The notes beneath the pieces were generated by a model. It was not told the DNA's origin and made no database searches. It saw only the letters and a program-made list of their open reading frames with translations. 43,910 nt of DNA, from contig JADHYM010000007.1 of assembly GCA_016782445.1 (NCBI GenBank), positions 1 through 43,910 on the forward strand. The letters are read 5' to 3'. The position numbers were made by a program, and so were the translations under genes. This document shows, piece after piece, positions 30,709-39,219 of the stretch (the first letter of the stretch is position 1; every line of letters begins with the position of its first letter). This DNA is from Candidatus Omnitrophota bacterium (GTDB taxonomy: Bacteria; Omnitrophota; Gorgyraeia; JABMRN01; RBG-13-46-9).

Positions 30709-32235
30709 ATGTATCGGCTGCTCATGATTTTAATATTATCAAGTTTCGTTTTTGTCATGCCGGCAGAAGCCCAGACCTGGGACGATATCACGCAAGGGAT
30801 CGCGGATAATGAATTTTATTCCGTGGCACAGGACGTTTACACGACCGGTGATATCTACGTCGGCACTGAAAGGGGCCTTTATAAAAAACCTATTAAAAAA
30901 GGCGGGTGGCAGCAGATTTTCATGTGCCGCGGCCAGTATAAAGGAGTAAACGATATTTGTATCACCGAAGGCGGTGAAATCCTTATCGCAACAAAAAACG
31001 GAGCGTATAGATCAGACGCCTCCGGAAAAAACTGGGCAAGGCTTTTTAAGGGCGTCGGAGCGCAAACGAACTGCACGAAAATTCTAAAAACTCCCGGTGA
31101 GGAAAGCCGTCTTTACCTTGGCACGCAAGGAGGTATGGTTTCGAGTGACGCTAACGGCCGGTCGTGGGAACGCTTCGTGGGTATCCTGGGCACGGGGAGG
31201 GTAACGCGGTTTGCGCGCGCCGAGACAACCTCGGGCAACTACCTTTTTATTATCTGCAATAACGACCTTTACAGGTTTTCCGAGGAGGACAATTCCGTTA
31301 AAAAGATTTTTATCGCGGATCCGGTTGTGCCCCTTGAAGAAAGCGATGAAGAGGAGCTCCGCGAAACCGAGGATGTTTTCTTGCTTCGTGAAGTGCGAGC
31401 GTGGAACGGGCGGGTTCATCTCGCAACTTCGAGGGGCATATTTATATCGGAGAATTCAGGTGAAGAATTTACCCGGTTCAATTCAAGCGGCCTTGGTACC
31501 CTGAAAATTAACGATATCCTTTTAGCAAAGAAAGGGCGCTTATTTGCTGCTACTGAAAGGGGCGTATTCTGCTATGACGATAAAGAAAAACACTGGCTTT
31601 CCCTGTACAGCGGAACAATTGATCTCTCAGCCCGGAGGCTCGCGGAGACCGGCTCGGGGTATATTCTCGCAATTTTTAATAATCGAATATATCTCTTGCG
31701 CGGAAAGGATTTCATGAATCCGGAAGAGATTCTCTTCAGTCTAAAGCGCGAACCTACCATACGCCAGGTTCAGGAAGTCGCGATACAGTACGCCGAGGTG
31801 TCTCCCAATAAAATAAAGCGATGGAGGGAAAAAGCGCGCATAAAAGCAATTCTTCCCAAGTTTAATATAGGGGTAGATCATTCAGCGAGCGATACCTATG
31901 AGATATATACAAGCAGTAAAGACTCATACTGGATGTATGGCCCGAGAGATAATACTGAAGGCTGGGACATGAATTTGAGCTGGGATCTCTCCGAGCTTAT
32001 ATGGAATCCCGATCAGACCACCATTGACATACGAAGTAAGCTTATGGTGCAGCTACGGGATGACATACTTGACGAGGTCACGCGAATCTATTTTGAAAGA
32101 AGACGGCTTCAGATAGGGCTCGCTGCCGGCGCGCAAGAGACCGAAATATCCACGGTAAACAAGAAACTTAGGATCGACGAACTCACCGCTAACCTGGATG
32201 CATTCACCGGAGGCTGGTTTTCCAGGAAACTTTAA
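30709..32235 (+). CDS. Secreted BNR/Ycf48-like beta-propeller protein with extra C-terminal domain
   Basis: Signal peptide; repeats such as IYVGTERGLYKK, ILIATKNGAYRSDASGKNWARL, LYLGTQGGMVSSDANGRSWERF; start placed at 30709 behind aggag. Confidence 0.78.
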   Translation: MYRLLMILILSSFVFVMPAEAQTWDDITQGIADNEFYSVAQDVYTTGDIYVGTERGLYKKPIKKGGWQQIFMCRGQYKGVNDICITEGGEILIATKNGAYRSDASGKNWARLFKGVGAQTNCTKILKTPGEESRLYLGTQGGMVSSDANGRSWERFVGILGTGRVTRFARAETTSGNYLFIICNNDLYRFSEEDNSVKKIFIADPVVPLEESDEEELRETEDVFLLREVRAWNGRVHLATSRGIFISENSGEEFTRFNSSGLGTLKINDILLAKKGRLFAATERGVFCYDDKEKHWLSLYSGTIDLSARRLAETGSGYILAIFNNRIYLLRGKDFMNPEEILFSLKREPTIRQVQEVAIQYAEVSPNKIKRWREKARIKAILPKFNIGVDHSASDTYEIYTSSKDSYWMYGPRDNTEGWDMNLSWDLSELIWNPDQTTIDIRSKLMVQLRDDILDEVTRIYFERRRLQIGLAAGAQETEISTVNKKLRIDELTANLDAFTGGWFSRKL

Positions 32236-32258
32236 GCGCACAGAGCTGATATTCCTTC

Positions 32259-32286
32259 TTGACAAAGCAGGCTTTACTGTTACAAT
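32259..32286 (+). promoter_or_regulatory. Promoter TTGACA-16-TACAAT (extended -10 TGT)
   Basis: Upstream of fabG. Confidence 0.6.
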
Positions 32287-32298
32287 ATTGATATTATT

Positions 32299-33039
32299 AT
32301 GCTACTAAAAGATAAAATATCAATAGTAACCGGCGGGGCTCGGGGGATAGGCAAGGCGATAGCGCTTAAGCTTGCCCAAGAAGGCTCTAATATCGCCTTC
32401 TGCGACGTCAACGCTGAAACCCTCGCATCAGCCGAAAAAGAGATACGGGCCACAGGAAGAGATGTCCTGTCAGCCAAAGTAGACGTTACTCTTTTCGAGG
32501 AAGCAAAATCCTTCGTCCAGAAAACCCTTGACAAATTCGGCAAAATCAATATACTTATCAACAACGCCGGTATTACCCGCGATGGACTCCTGGTTCGTAT
32601 GGGCGAGGCTGACTGGGATGCGGTGCTCAACGTTAACTTAAAAGGCACCTTTAATTTTACAAAAGCCACGGCCAAGGTCATGATGAAGGAGCGCGGGGGT
32701 AAAATAGTCAATATTGCCTCTATCATAGGGCTTATCGGCAATGCCGGACAGGCCAACTACGCGGCCTCTAAAGGCGGCGTAATCGCATTTACAAAAAGTA
32801 TTGCAAAAGAACTGGCCGCAAGAAACATAAACGTAAACGCAATCGCTCCGGGCTTCATAGAGACGCAGATGACCCAGAAGCTTACGGAGGACGTAAAAAG
32901 CGCCATAATGAAGCAGGTTCCTCTCGGGCGCTGGGGAACGGGTGAGGACGTAGCGAATATCGCGTTATTTTTGGTAGGCGACGCGTCGTCATATATAACT
33001 GGACAGGTGATCCAGGTAGACGGCGGAATGGTTACTTAA
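32299..33039 (+). CDS. fabG: 3-oxoacyl-ACP reductase
   Basis: [38 protein letters not shown] catalytic pattern. Confidence 0.95.
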   Translation: MLLKDKISIVTGGARGIGKAIALKLAQEGSNIAFCDVNAETLASAEKEIRATGRDVLSAKVDVTLFEEAKSFVQKTLDKFGKINILINNAGITRDGLLVRMGEADWDAVLNVNLKGTFNFTKATAKVMMKERGGKIVNIASIIGLIGNAGQANYAASKGGVIAFTKSIAKELAARNINVNAIAPGFIETQMTQKLTEDVKSAIMKQVPLGRWGTGEDVANIALFLVGDASSYITGQVIQVDGGMVT

Positions 33040-33053
33040 AAAGGAGGAGGTAC

Positions 33054-33296
33054 ATGTCAAGCGCTGCAGAAAAAATTAAATCTGTTATCGCGGAACAACT
33101 CGGAGTAAAGCCGGAAGAGGTGACGGAAACCGCAAAATTTGTCGAGGATTTAGGGGCAGATTCCCTTGACACGGTAGAACTCGTCATGGCGCTCGAAGAA
33201 GAATACGGCGTAGAGATTCCGGACGAAGATGCAGAAAAGCTGACTACGGTTGGCGAAGCTATAAAATACATCGAAGAAAAGCTCGCTTCAAAATAA
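33054..33296 (+). CDS. acpP: Acyl carrier protein
   Basis: [42 protein letters not shown]. Confidence 0.97.
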   Translation: MSSAAEKIKSVIAEQLGVKPEEVTETAKFVEDLGADSLDTVELVMALEEEYGVEIPDEDAEKLTTVGEAIKYIEEKLASK

Positions 33297-33326
33297 TTAC
33301 TATTATAGTTTCCTTATAGCTTATAA

Positions 33327-34583
33327 ATGGATAAAAGGAGAGTTGTTATAACCGGCGCCGGCCTCGTAACGCCGGTTGGTAACAACGTTAAAGATTTTTG
33401 GAATGCAATTCTTGAGGGACGAAGCAATGTACAAAGGTTACAGTGTTTTGATCCCTCGAGATTTTCTTCACAGATAGGCTCACAGGTTTTAGATTTTGAC
33501 CCATCTTCTTTTCTAACCTTCAAAGAGAGAAAACATACGGACCGTTTTGTGCAGTTCGCGATTGGCGCATCCCGCCAGGCGGTAGAGGAAAGCAGGCTCG
33601 ACTTTAATAAAGAAGACCGTTACAGGATAGGTGTTATTGTGGGCTCCGGTATCGGCGGCCTTCATACGGTCGAGAACGAGCACAAGAGATACCTCGAGCG
33701 TGGCCCGGAAAAAGGCCCGGGAAAAATTTCCCCTTTTCTCATACCTATGCTTATCGTAAACATGGCCTCGGGGCAAATTTCGATACATTTCAAGGTTAAG
33801 GGGCCGAATACTGCTGTTGCCACTGCGTGCGCAACCGGAAACCACGCCATAGGTGATGCTTTCAGATTAATACAAAGAAGCGACGCGGACGTAATGATTG
33901 CCGGTGGCTCGGAAGCGGCTATAACGACTATGGGGTTCGGAGGTTTCTGCGCATTACGCGCTCTTTCCACGAGAAACGACGAGCCTAAAAAAGCATCCCG
34001 CCCCTTCGACAAAGAAAGAGACGGATTTGTAATTGGCGAGGGGTCAGGCGTTGTAGTTCTGGAGGAACTGGAGCGCGCTAAAAAAAGAAACGCACCCATT
34101 TATTGCGAGGTTATCGGATATGGCATGAGCGGAGACGCCTATCATATAACAGCTCCTGACCCAACCGGTGAAGGCGCTATTCGATGCATGCAGCTTGCGA
34201 TAGAGGACGCCGGCCTTAAACCGGAGGATGTAGACTACATAAACGCGCATGGCACATCAACGGTCTACAACGATAGAGTCGAAACGCTCGCGATAAAAAA
34301 GCTATTCGGCGCGCACGCAAAGAAAGTAGCTATAAGCTCGACAAAATCCGTTACGGGACACCTTCTCGGAGCGGCCGGCGGCATTGAAACGATAGCGACG
34401 GCGCTCGCGATAAAGAACGACATAGCCCCTCCCACGATAAACCTTGAAAATCCGGACCCGGATTGCGATCTGGACTATGTCCCAAACAAGTCGAGACGCA
34501 TGAAGATAAATACGGCTCTTTCCAATTCCCTCGGTTTCGGTGGCCACAACGCTGCCCTTGCCTTTAAAAAATACTCTGCCTAG
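33327..34583 (+). CDS. fabF: 3-oxoacyl-ACP synthase II
   Basis: RRVVITGAGLVTPVGN; VATACATGNHAIGDAF; INAHGTSTVYND; STKSVTGHLLGAAG. Confidence 0.96.
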   Translation: MDKRRVVITGAGLVTPVGNNVKDFWNAILEGRSNVQRLQCFDPSRFSSQIGSQVLDFDPSSFLTFKERKHTDRFVQFAIGASRQAVEESRLDFNKEDRYRIGVIVGSGIGGLHTVENEHKRYLERGPEKGPGKISPFLIPMLIVNMASGQISIHFKVKGPNTAVATACATGNHAIGDAFRLIQRSDADVMIAGGSEAAITTMGFGGFCALRALSTRNDEPKKASRPFDKERDGFVIGEGSGVVVLEELERAKKRNAPIYCEVIGYGMSGDAYHITAPDPTGEGAIRCMQLAIEDAGLKPEDVDYINAHGTSTVYNDRVETLAIKKLFGAHAKKVAISSTKSVTGHLLGAAGGIETIATALAIKNDIAPPTINLENPDPDCDLDYVPNKSRRMKINTALSNSLGFGGHNAALAFKKYSA

Positions 34584-34648
34584 CTTGCAAAGTTACTAAA
34601 TAACCGATATAATATAGTTAACAAGAAAAAAACATTCGGGGGAATCTT

Positions 34649-35455
34649 TTGAAAATGCGTAATGTTATAGCGGTTTTATCGGTAATAATATTTTTTGTAT
34701 CTTCATGCGAACTTTCGCGCGCCTCAGACGATATCATACTTGTTTCGACTGAAAAAGAGTGCCAAATAGGAAGGTCGCTTGCCGAGAAGGTCGAAGAAAA
34801 ATACGATGCCCCGGATGACCCGCTCGTGCAAAAAAGATTTGAAGACTTAGGAAAACGTCTTTCCAAGATCTGCGATAGACAGGACATTATATATCATTTC
34901 AAAGTCCTTAAAGCCGAAGAAGGCGAGGACGAGGAAAATTACTATAACGCGTTTTGCCTGCCGGGCGGCTACGTTTACATGTTTGAGCCGCTCATGGAAG
35001 TCCTTGAAACGGACGACGCGATTGCTGCGGTCATAGCCCATGAACTCGGACACACAACGGCCCGGCATGCTGTCAAGAGGCTCACGGCCTCTATTGGTAT
35101 AAAAGCCCTCATGATCCTGGCTGCGCTTGCGCCCTCGCGCGACAGATCAACACTTGCTGATGCAGGGAATGCCCTAACGCAGCTTATGATGGCTTATTCA
35201 CGCAAAGATGAGTATGAAGCGGACACATTGTCAGTGAAATACATGAAACAGGCCGGGCTTGATTCTGAAGGTGTTATAAAAAGTATGGAAACGCTTGCGC
35301 GTTTGAGGCAGAAGGGGCGGGAGCGTAAATATATACATTATCACACGCACCCGTATTTATCAGAGAGAATAGCCAAAGCGAGGGCCGAAGTAAAAGGCTA
35401 CGCTGATTTTAAGAGCTATATAAACGCGGGAAAAGAACCCGGTTTTGTATATTAG
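34649..35455 (+). CDS. M48 family metallopeptidase (lipoprotein-like)
   Basis: FVSSCELSRA; AVIAHELGHTTARHAVKRL; YSRKDEYEADTLSVKYM. Confidence 0.9.
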   Translation: MKMRNVIAVLSVIIFFVSSCELSRASDDIILVSTEKECQIGRSLAEKVEEKYDAPDDPLVQKRFEDLGKRLSKICDRQDIIYHFKVLKAEEGEDEENYYNAFCLPGGYVYMFEPLMEVLETDDAIAAVIAHELGHTTARHAVKRLTASIGIKALMILAALAPSRDRSTLADAGNALTQLMMAYSRKDEYEADTLSVKYMKQAGLDSEGVIKSMETLARLRQKGRERKYIHYHTHPYLSERIAKARAEVKGYADFKSYINAGKEPGFVY

Positions 35456-35895
35456 TAAAACCAGAGAAACGGCTTAGAGAGAACTTTCGCATCGTCAAAG
35501 CGCAGCGTCTCAAGCGCCATTCCTTCAAAACTACCCACAAACCTAAGATACGAGCCTTTCCTAACTTTTTTCACACTCTCGGCATCCATGGTCAGCACCA
35601 GCTCGTATTTCTTGTATCTGTAGCTCCTAGTAAGATATACGAGCGCTTTGCCGCTTTCGCCCGGGCTTTTTATGATATCCTTAACCTTGCCGGTTCCTTT
35701 TATGCTGTAGCCCTTAAATTCCTGAAGCAGGTCTGATTTCTGCATCGAGGTTTGGCCGGCTCTCGTAAGGCGCTTTAGGAGTTGGTTAAGATTCATGCCG
35801 TCAGCTGCATCTTTGGTATCCTCTGCGAAGCCAGCGCTAGGAGCAAGCACTAAACAAAAAATTAAAATAACTGAAAAAATAGTCTTTATATTCAT
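35452..35895 (-). CDS. Secreted protein of unknown function
   Basis: Signal peptide MNIKTIFSVILIFCLVLAPSAGFA; start placed at 35895 behind GGGAGGG. Confidence 0.65.
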   Translation of the reverse strand: MNIKTIFSVILIFCLVLAPSAGFAEDTKDAADGMNLNQLLKRLTRAGQTSMQKSDLLQEFKGYSIKGTGKVKDIIKSPGESGKALVYLTRSYRYKKYELVLTMDAESVKKVRKGSYLRFVGSFEGMALETLRFDDAKVLSKPFLWFY

Positions 35896-36045
35896 TTCAC
35901 CCTCCCTTTGTGAAAATAGTATACCATATCCTAATAATAAATACAAAGTCTTCTAAATTTTATACACCCGGTTGCGTTGAGGGAGAACGTATATTATTAG
36001 TGACGAGGCTGGAAGTTAATATTCTGAAGGCGCAAGTGAATAGCA

Positions 36046-36225
36046 ATAAAAGCGAGACACTGCGTCTTGTGCCGGAGCGGCGTTAAAAATCGCAAATACA
36101 ATCGCGCCATTTTACTGCGCAATTTTTTGTGCAGTAGCTATGAGCGATTTTTATAGAGTGAGAAAAAGGCGCGCATCCTTTTTCGAACGTCAAGCGGAGG
36201 TACAAGGCGCAGTGTCTCGCTTTAT
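36046..36225 (+). ncRNA. Candidate structured RNA element, copy 2
   Basis: P1 ATAAA(A)GCGAGACACTGCGTCTTGT/ACAAGGCGCAGTGTCTCGCTTTAT; P2 36084-36093/36144-36153; P3 36162-36169/36177-36184 with 7-nt loop; loops match copy 1. Confidence 0.7.
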
Positions 36226-36315
36226 AAATCAGGGCGTCGGAAAGATGCTCAGCTTGCAGCCGAGGAAAGCGCTTGACTAATAGAAAGCAGCGTGGTAAAA
36301 ACTTAAAAGAGGTTA

Positions 36316-36687
36316 ATGATGATATCTAACAGACGAGCGCATAAAAGATACAAGAAGGCTATTTTTTTTCGTATTGTAACCCCGGAGCCCCGGGAACTTA
36401 CCTCTATTGATATAAGCCTGGGAGGACTTTTGTTTGAATCCGGGACCTTTTGTAATGTGAACCAGATGCTTTCTTTGGAGATCATTATTCCCAATCGGAA
36501 GTCCATACCTTGCGAGGCCCGTATTGCATGGGTTTACCCCGTTCAATCCCAAAAGCTCCGATCTTCAGGTCGGGGATTGAACGGGGTGAACCCCGGAAAA
36601 AAAACCGCGCCGATTTACAAAGTAGGACTTCAATTTTTAAACCTCTCGAGCCGCGACCAGGAAAAGCTGAAAAATTTCATATACTGA
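36316..36687 (+). CDS. PilZ-domain protein
   Basis: NRRAHKRYKKAIFFRI; IDISLGGLLFESG; ARIAWV...YKVGLQFLNLSSRDQEKLKNFI. Confidence 0.85.
   Translation: MMISNRRAHKRYKKAIFFRIVTPEPRELTSIDISLGGLLFESGTFCNVNQMLSLEIIIPNRKSIPCEARIAWVYPVQSQKLRSSGRGLNGVNPGKKTAPIYKVGLQFLNLSSRDQEKLKNFIY
36530..36594. repeat. Palindromic element inside the PilZ coding sequence
   Basis: GGGTTTACCCCGTTCAATCCC (36530-36550) pairs with GGGGATTGAACGGGGTGAACCCC (36572-36594). Confidence 0.8.
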
Positions 36688-36706
36688 CCCCGCTTTTTAA
36701 CTATCC

Positions 36707-38719
36707 ATGAAATATGTAATCAAAAAAGAAAAATCCGTTTCCGGAAAGACCATTGACTATCAAAAGGACTTAAACGAAGAGCAGTACCGGGTCGTTACGG
36801 AAGCCGAAGGCGCCTCGCTTGTCCTGGCAGGAGCGGGAAGCGGGAAGACCAGAACCCTTATCTACCGCGTAGCGTATCTGTTGGGAAAGGGGATAGCTCC
36901 CGAGAACATACTTCTCGTAACCTTCACTAACAAGGCCGCGCGTAATATGCAGGACAGGATCGAGATGCTCCTTGAATCAAAACCAAAAGGCTTATGGAGC
37001 GGTACTTTTCATCACATAGGAAATCGCTCTATACGGCTTTTCACGAAAGAGCTTGGGTTTAGGGCAAACTTCGGCATCCTGGATGAGGAAGACGCGTTGA
37101 GCCTTATAAAGGTATGCATGAGCAGTCTGAATAAACCCGTAAAAAAAGACGAGTATTTTCCGAAGCCCAAGATAATCAGGTCTCTTATAAGCTTTTCGAT
37201 CAATACGGGAATCGCATTAGAGGCAACGATAGCCAAGCGCTATCCCTATTTTTTCCCTTACGCGGAGACGATCAAAAAGATAAGAGATGAATACGACGAG
37301 AAAAAGAAAAATTCCAACACCATGGATTACGACGACCTTCTGACAAACTGGCTGGCGATTTTAAGAAACTCAAGTTCTGCCAGGGAAAAATTTACGCAAC
37401 AGTTTCGGTATATACTTGTAGACGAATACCAGGACACAAATATGCTGCAGGCGGAGATCATAAAGGAGCTTGCATCGCGTCACGGCAACGTACTTGTAGT
37501 CGGCGATGACGCGCAGGCCATATATTCGTTCCGGGGCGCAGACGTATCGAACATACTAAGATTCCCGGATGACTATCCGGACGCGAAAATATTTAAGCTT
37601 GAGACAAACTACCGCTCGGCTCCGGAGATATTGGAACTCGCGAACGATTCAATATCTAAAAACAAACACCAATACGAAAAACACCTGAAGGCTAAAAACG
37701 AAAGCTTCCAAAAACCAGCGCTCGTGGAAGTCAAAGACCTTTATGAGCAGGCGGATTTTGTGGCCCAGCGGATCCTGGAGCTTCGTGATGAGGGAACGCC
37801 GCTTGGGAAAATCGCAGTTCTTTTCCGGGCGCATTACCAGGCGGCCGAGCTTGAAATGGAGCTAACAAAAAGAGGCATACCTTTCGTGGTTCGCGGGGGA
37901 GTGAGGTTTTTCGAGCAGGCGCACATCAAGGACGTTTTGGCTCATGTAAAGATTTTGTTAAATCCGTTTGACGAGATATCGTGGATGCGCGCTCTTTCGA
38001 TACAGCCCGGCATAGGATCAATATACGCAGGAAAGATTTTTGACGAATTTGCAAAAGCAGGCTCCCTTGAGAAGGTGATGGCGAAGGGGTTCGGCAGATT
38101 CTTACCGGAACGGGCGCAAAAAGGGCTCGCTAAATTTAAAAAAATAATAAAACCTTTATTGCGTGAGGGTATTAAAAAAAGGCCTGACGAAGCCATAAGG
38201 GCCGTAGTAGAGGCTGGCTATGATTCCTACGTGATGACGCATTTTGACAACGCTAGCGACAGGGTAGAGGACTTGCGCGAGCTCATAAATTTCGCCCATA
38301 CGTATAAAAGCGTATCAGGTCTTTTGCATGACATTACGCTTCGGGAATCCTTCAGGGGTGAAACGATACGCGAGGCCCCGTCGCACGAGGAGCACCTGGT
38401 TCTTTCAACGATACACCAAGCTAAGGGTTTGGAGTGGGGTGCCGTCTTCATTGTAGGATTGTGCGAGGGCCGATTTCCTCATCCGAAAGCCGCGCAGGAA
38501 CTGGTTGAAATGGAGGAAGAGCGCAGGCTCTTTTACGTCGCGGCTACCAGAACAGAAAGAGAGCTTTACCTTATTCATCCGATTACGAGATACGATTACA
38601 AAATGGGAACTGTCATTTCGAGAAAGTCGATTTTTATAGAGGAGCTTGATGAAAACCTTTATGACAGGTGGGACATAGAAGAAGATTCTGAAAAAGTTAT
38701 AGATTTAGACGAACAGTAG
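36707..38719 (+). CDS. UvrD/PcrA-type ATP-dependent 3'-5' DNA helicase
   Basis: LVLAGAGSGKTRTLIYRVAYL; VDEYQDTNMLQ; VGDDAQAIYSFRGAD; STIHQAKGLEWGAVFIVGLCEGRFP. Confidence 0.95.
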   Translation: MKYVIKKEKSVSGKTIDYQKDLNEEQYRVVTEAEGASLVLAGAGSGKTRTLIYRVAYLLGKGIAPENILLVTFTNKAARNMQDRIEMLLESKPKGLWSGTFHHIGNRSIRLFTKELGFRANFGILDEEDALSLIKVCMSSLNKPVKKDEYFPKPKIIRSLISFSINTGIALEATIAKRYPYFFPYAETIKKIRDEYDEKKKNSNTMDYDDLLTNWLAILRNSSSAREKFTQQFRYILVDEYQDTNMLQAEIIKELASRHGNVLVVGDDAQAIYSFRGADVSNILRFPDDYPDAKIFKLETNYRSAPEILELANDSISKNKHQYEKHLKAKNESFQKPALVEVKDLYEQADFVAQRILELRDEGTPLGKIAVLFRAHYQAAELEMELTKRGIPFVVRGGVRFFEQAHIKDVLAHVKILLNPFDEISWMRALSIQPGIGSIYAGKIFDEFAKAGSLEKVMAKGFGRFLPERAQKGLAKFKKIIKPLLREGIKKRPDEAIRAVVEAGYDSYVMTHFDNASDRVEDLRELINFAHTYKSVSGLLHDITLRESFRGETIREAPSHEEHLVLSTIHQAKGLEWGAVFIVGLCEGRFPHPKAAQELVEMEEERRLFYVAATRTERELYLIHPITRYDYKMGTVISRKSIFIEELDENLYDRWDIEEDSEKVIDLDEQ

Positions 38720-38747
38720 GGTAGGCTTAAGCCGCCCCTACTGTTTG
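38711..38747. repeat. CAGTAGGG-type hairpin, copy 1
   Basis: GAACAGTAGGGTAGGCTTAAGCCGCCCCTACTGTTTGC. Confidence 0.75.
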
Positions 38748-38762
38748 CAAGGAGCGTAAAAA

Positions 38763-38921
38763 ATGAAAATAAATATCCGGCACATAAAAGAAAAAGACAT
38801 TTTTGAACTGCAAATCGTCGAACCCCGCCTAAGAGCGCATTTTCTTCTAAATCGCAAGATCTTAAACGACCTGCGAGTTATTATCGAAAGAGCACTCCTC
38901 GACAGCGCTAATAAGAAATAA
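38763..38921 (+). CDS. 52-aa small ORF, unknown function
   Basis: MKINIRHIKEKDIFELQIVEPRLRAHFLLNRKILNDLRVIIERALLDSANKK; GGAG RBS 9 nt upstream; below the ORF-track cut-off. Confidence 0.5.
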   Translation: MKINIRHIKEKDIFELQIVEPRLRAHFLLNRKILNDLRVIIERALLDSANKK

Positions 38922-38961
38922 TCCACTAAAAAGTCAGTTAAATAAAAAAATTAGTAGCATA

Positions 38962-38997
38962 AAACAGTAGGGCAGGCTTAAGCCTGCCCTACTGTTT
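38962..38997. terminator. Perfect palindromic hairpin, copy 2 (possible bidirectional terminator)
   Basis: AAACAGTAGGGCAGGCTTAAGCCTGCCCTACTGTTT, 18+18 nt perfect palindrome. Confidence 0.65.
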
Positions 38998-39047
38998 CTG
39001 TACACTGCCTACTGAAATTAAGATACAAAAAAGGTTGATTCCTGTTA

Positions 39048-39075
39048 TTGAATTATTACACTATTGTGATATACT
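39048..39075 (+). promoter_or_regulatory. Promoter TTGAAT-16-TATACT with extended -10 (TGA)
   Basis: Upstream of the giant repeat gene; resembles the porin promoter. Confidence 0.5.
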
Positions 39076-39219
39076 TGTTACATAGAGTAAGAATAATAAA
39101 AAGTTAAATCTATGACTCTTATTTAATAAATTTTAAAAGTATAATATATCGAAAGATATATCTTTTTTTGAGCTAAACTTTAATTCTTTTAAAAAGTTAA
39201 CGTGGTATATGGAGCAAAA

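Noticed and set aside
35452-35455. Overlapping convergent stop codons (TTAG) as a special regulatory arrangement
   Set aside because: Compact convergent genes are common, and there is no further sequence support.
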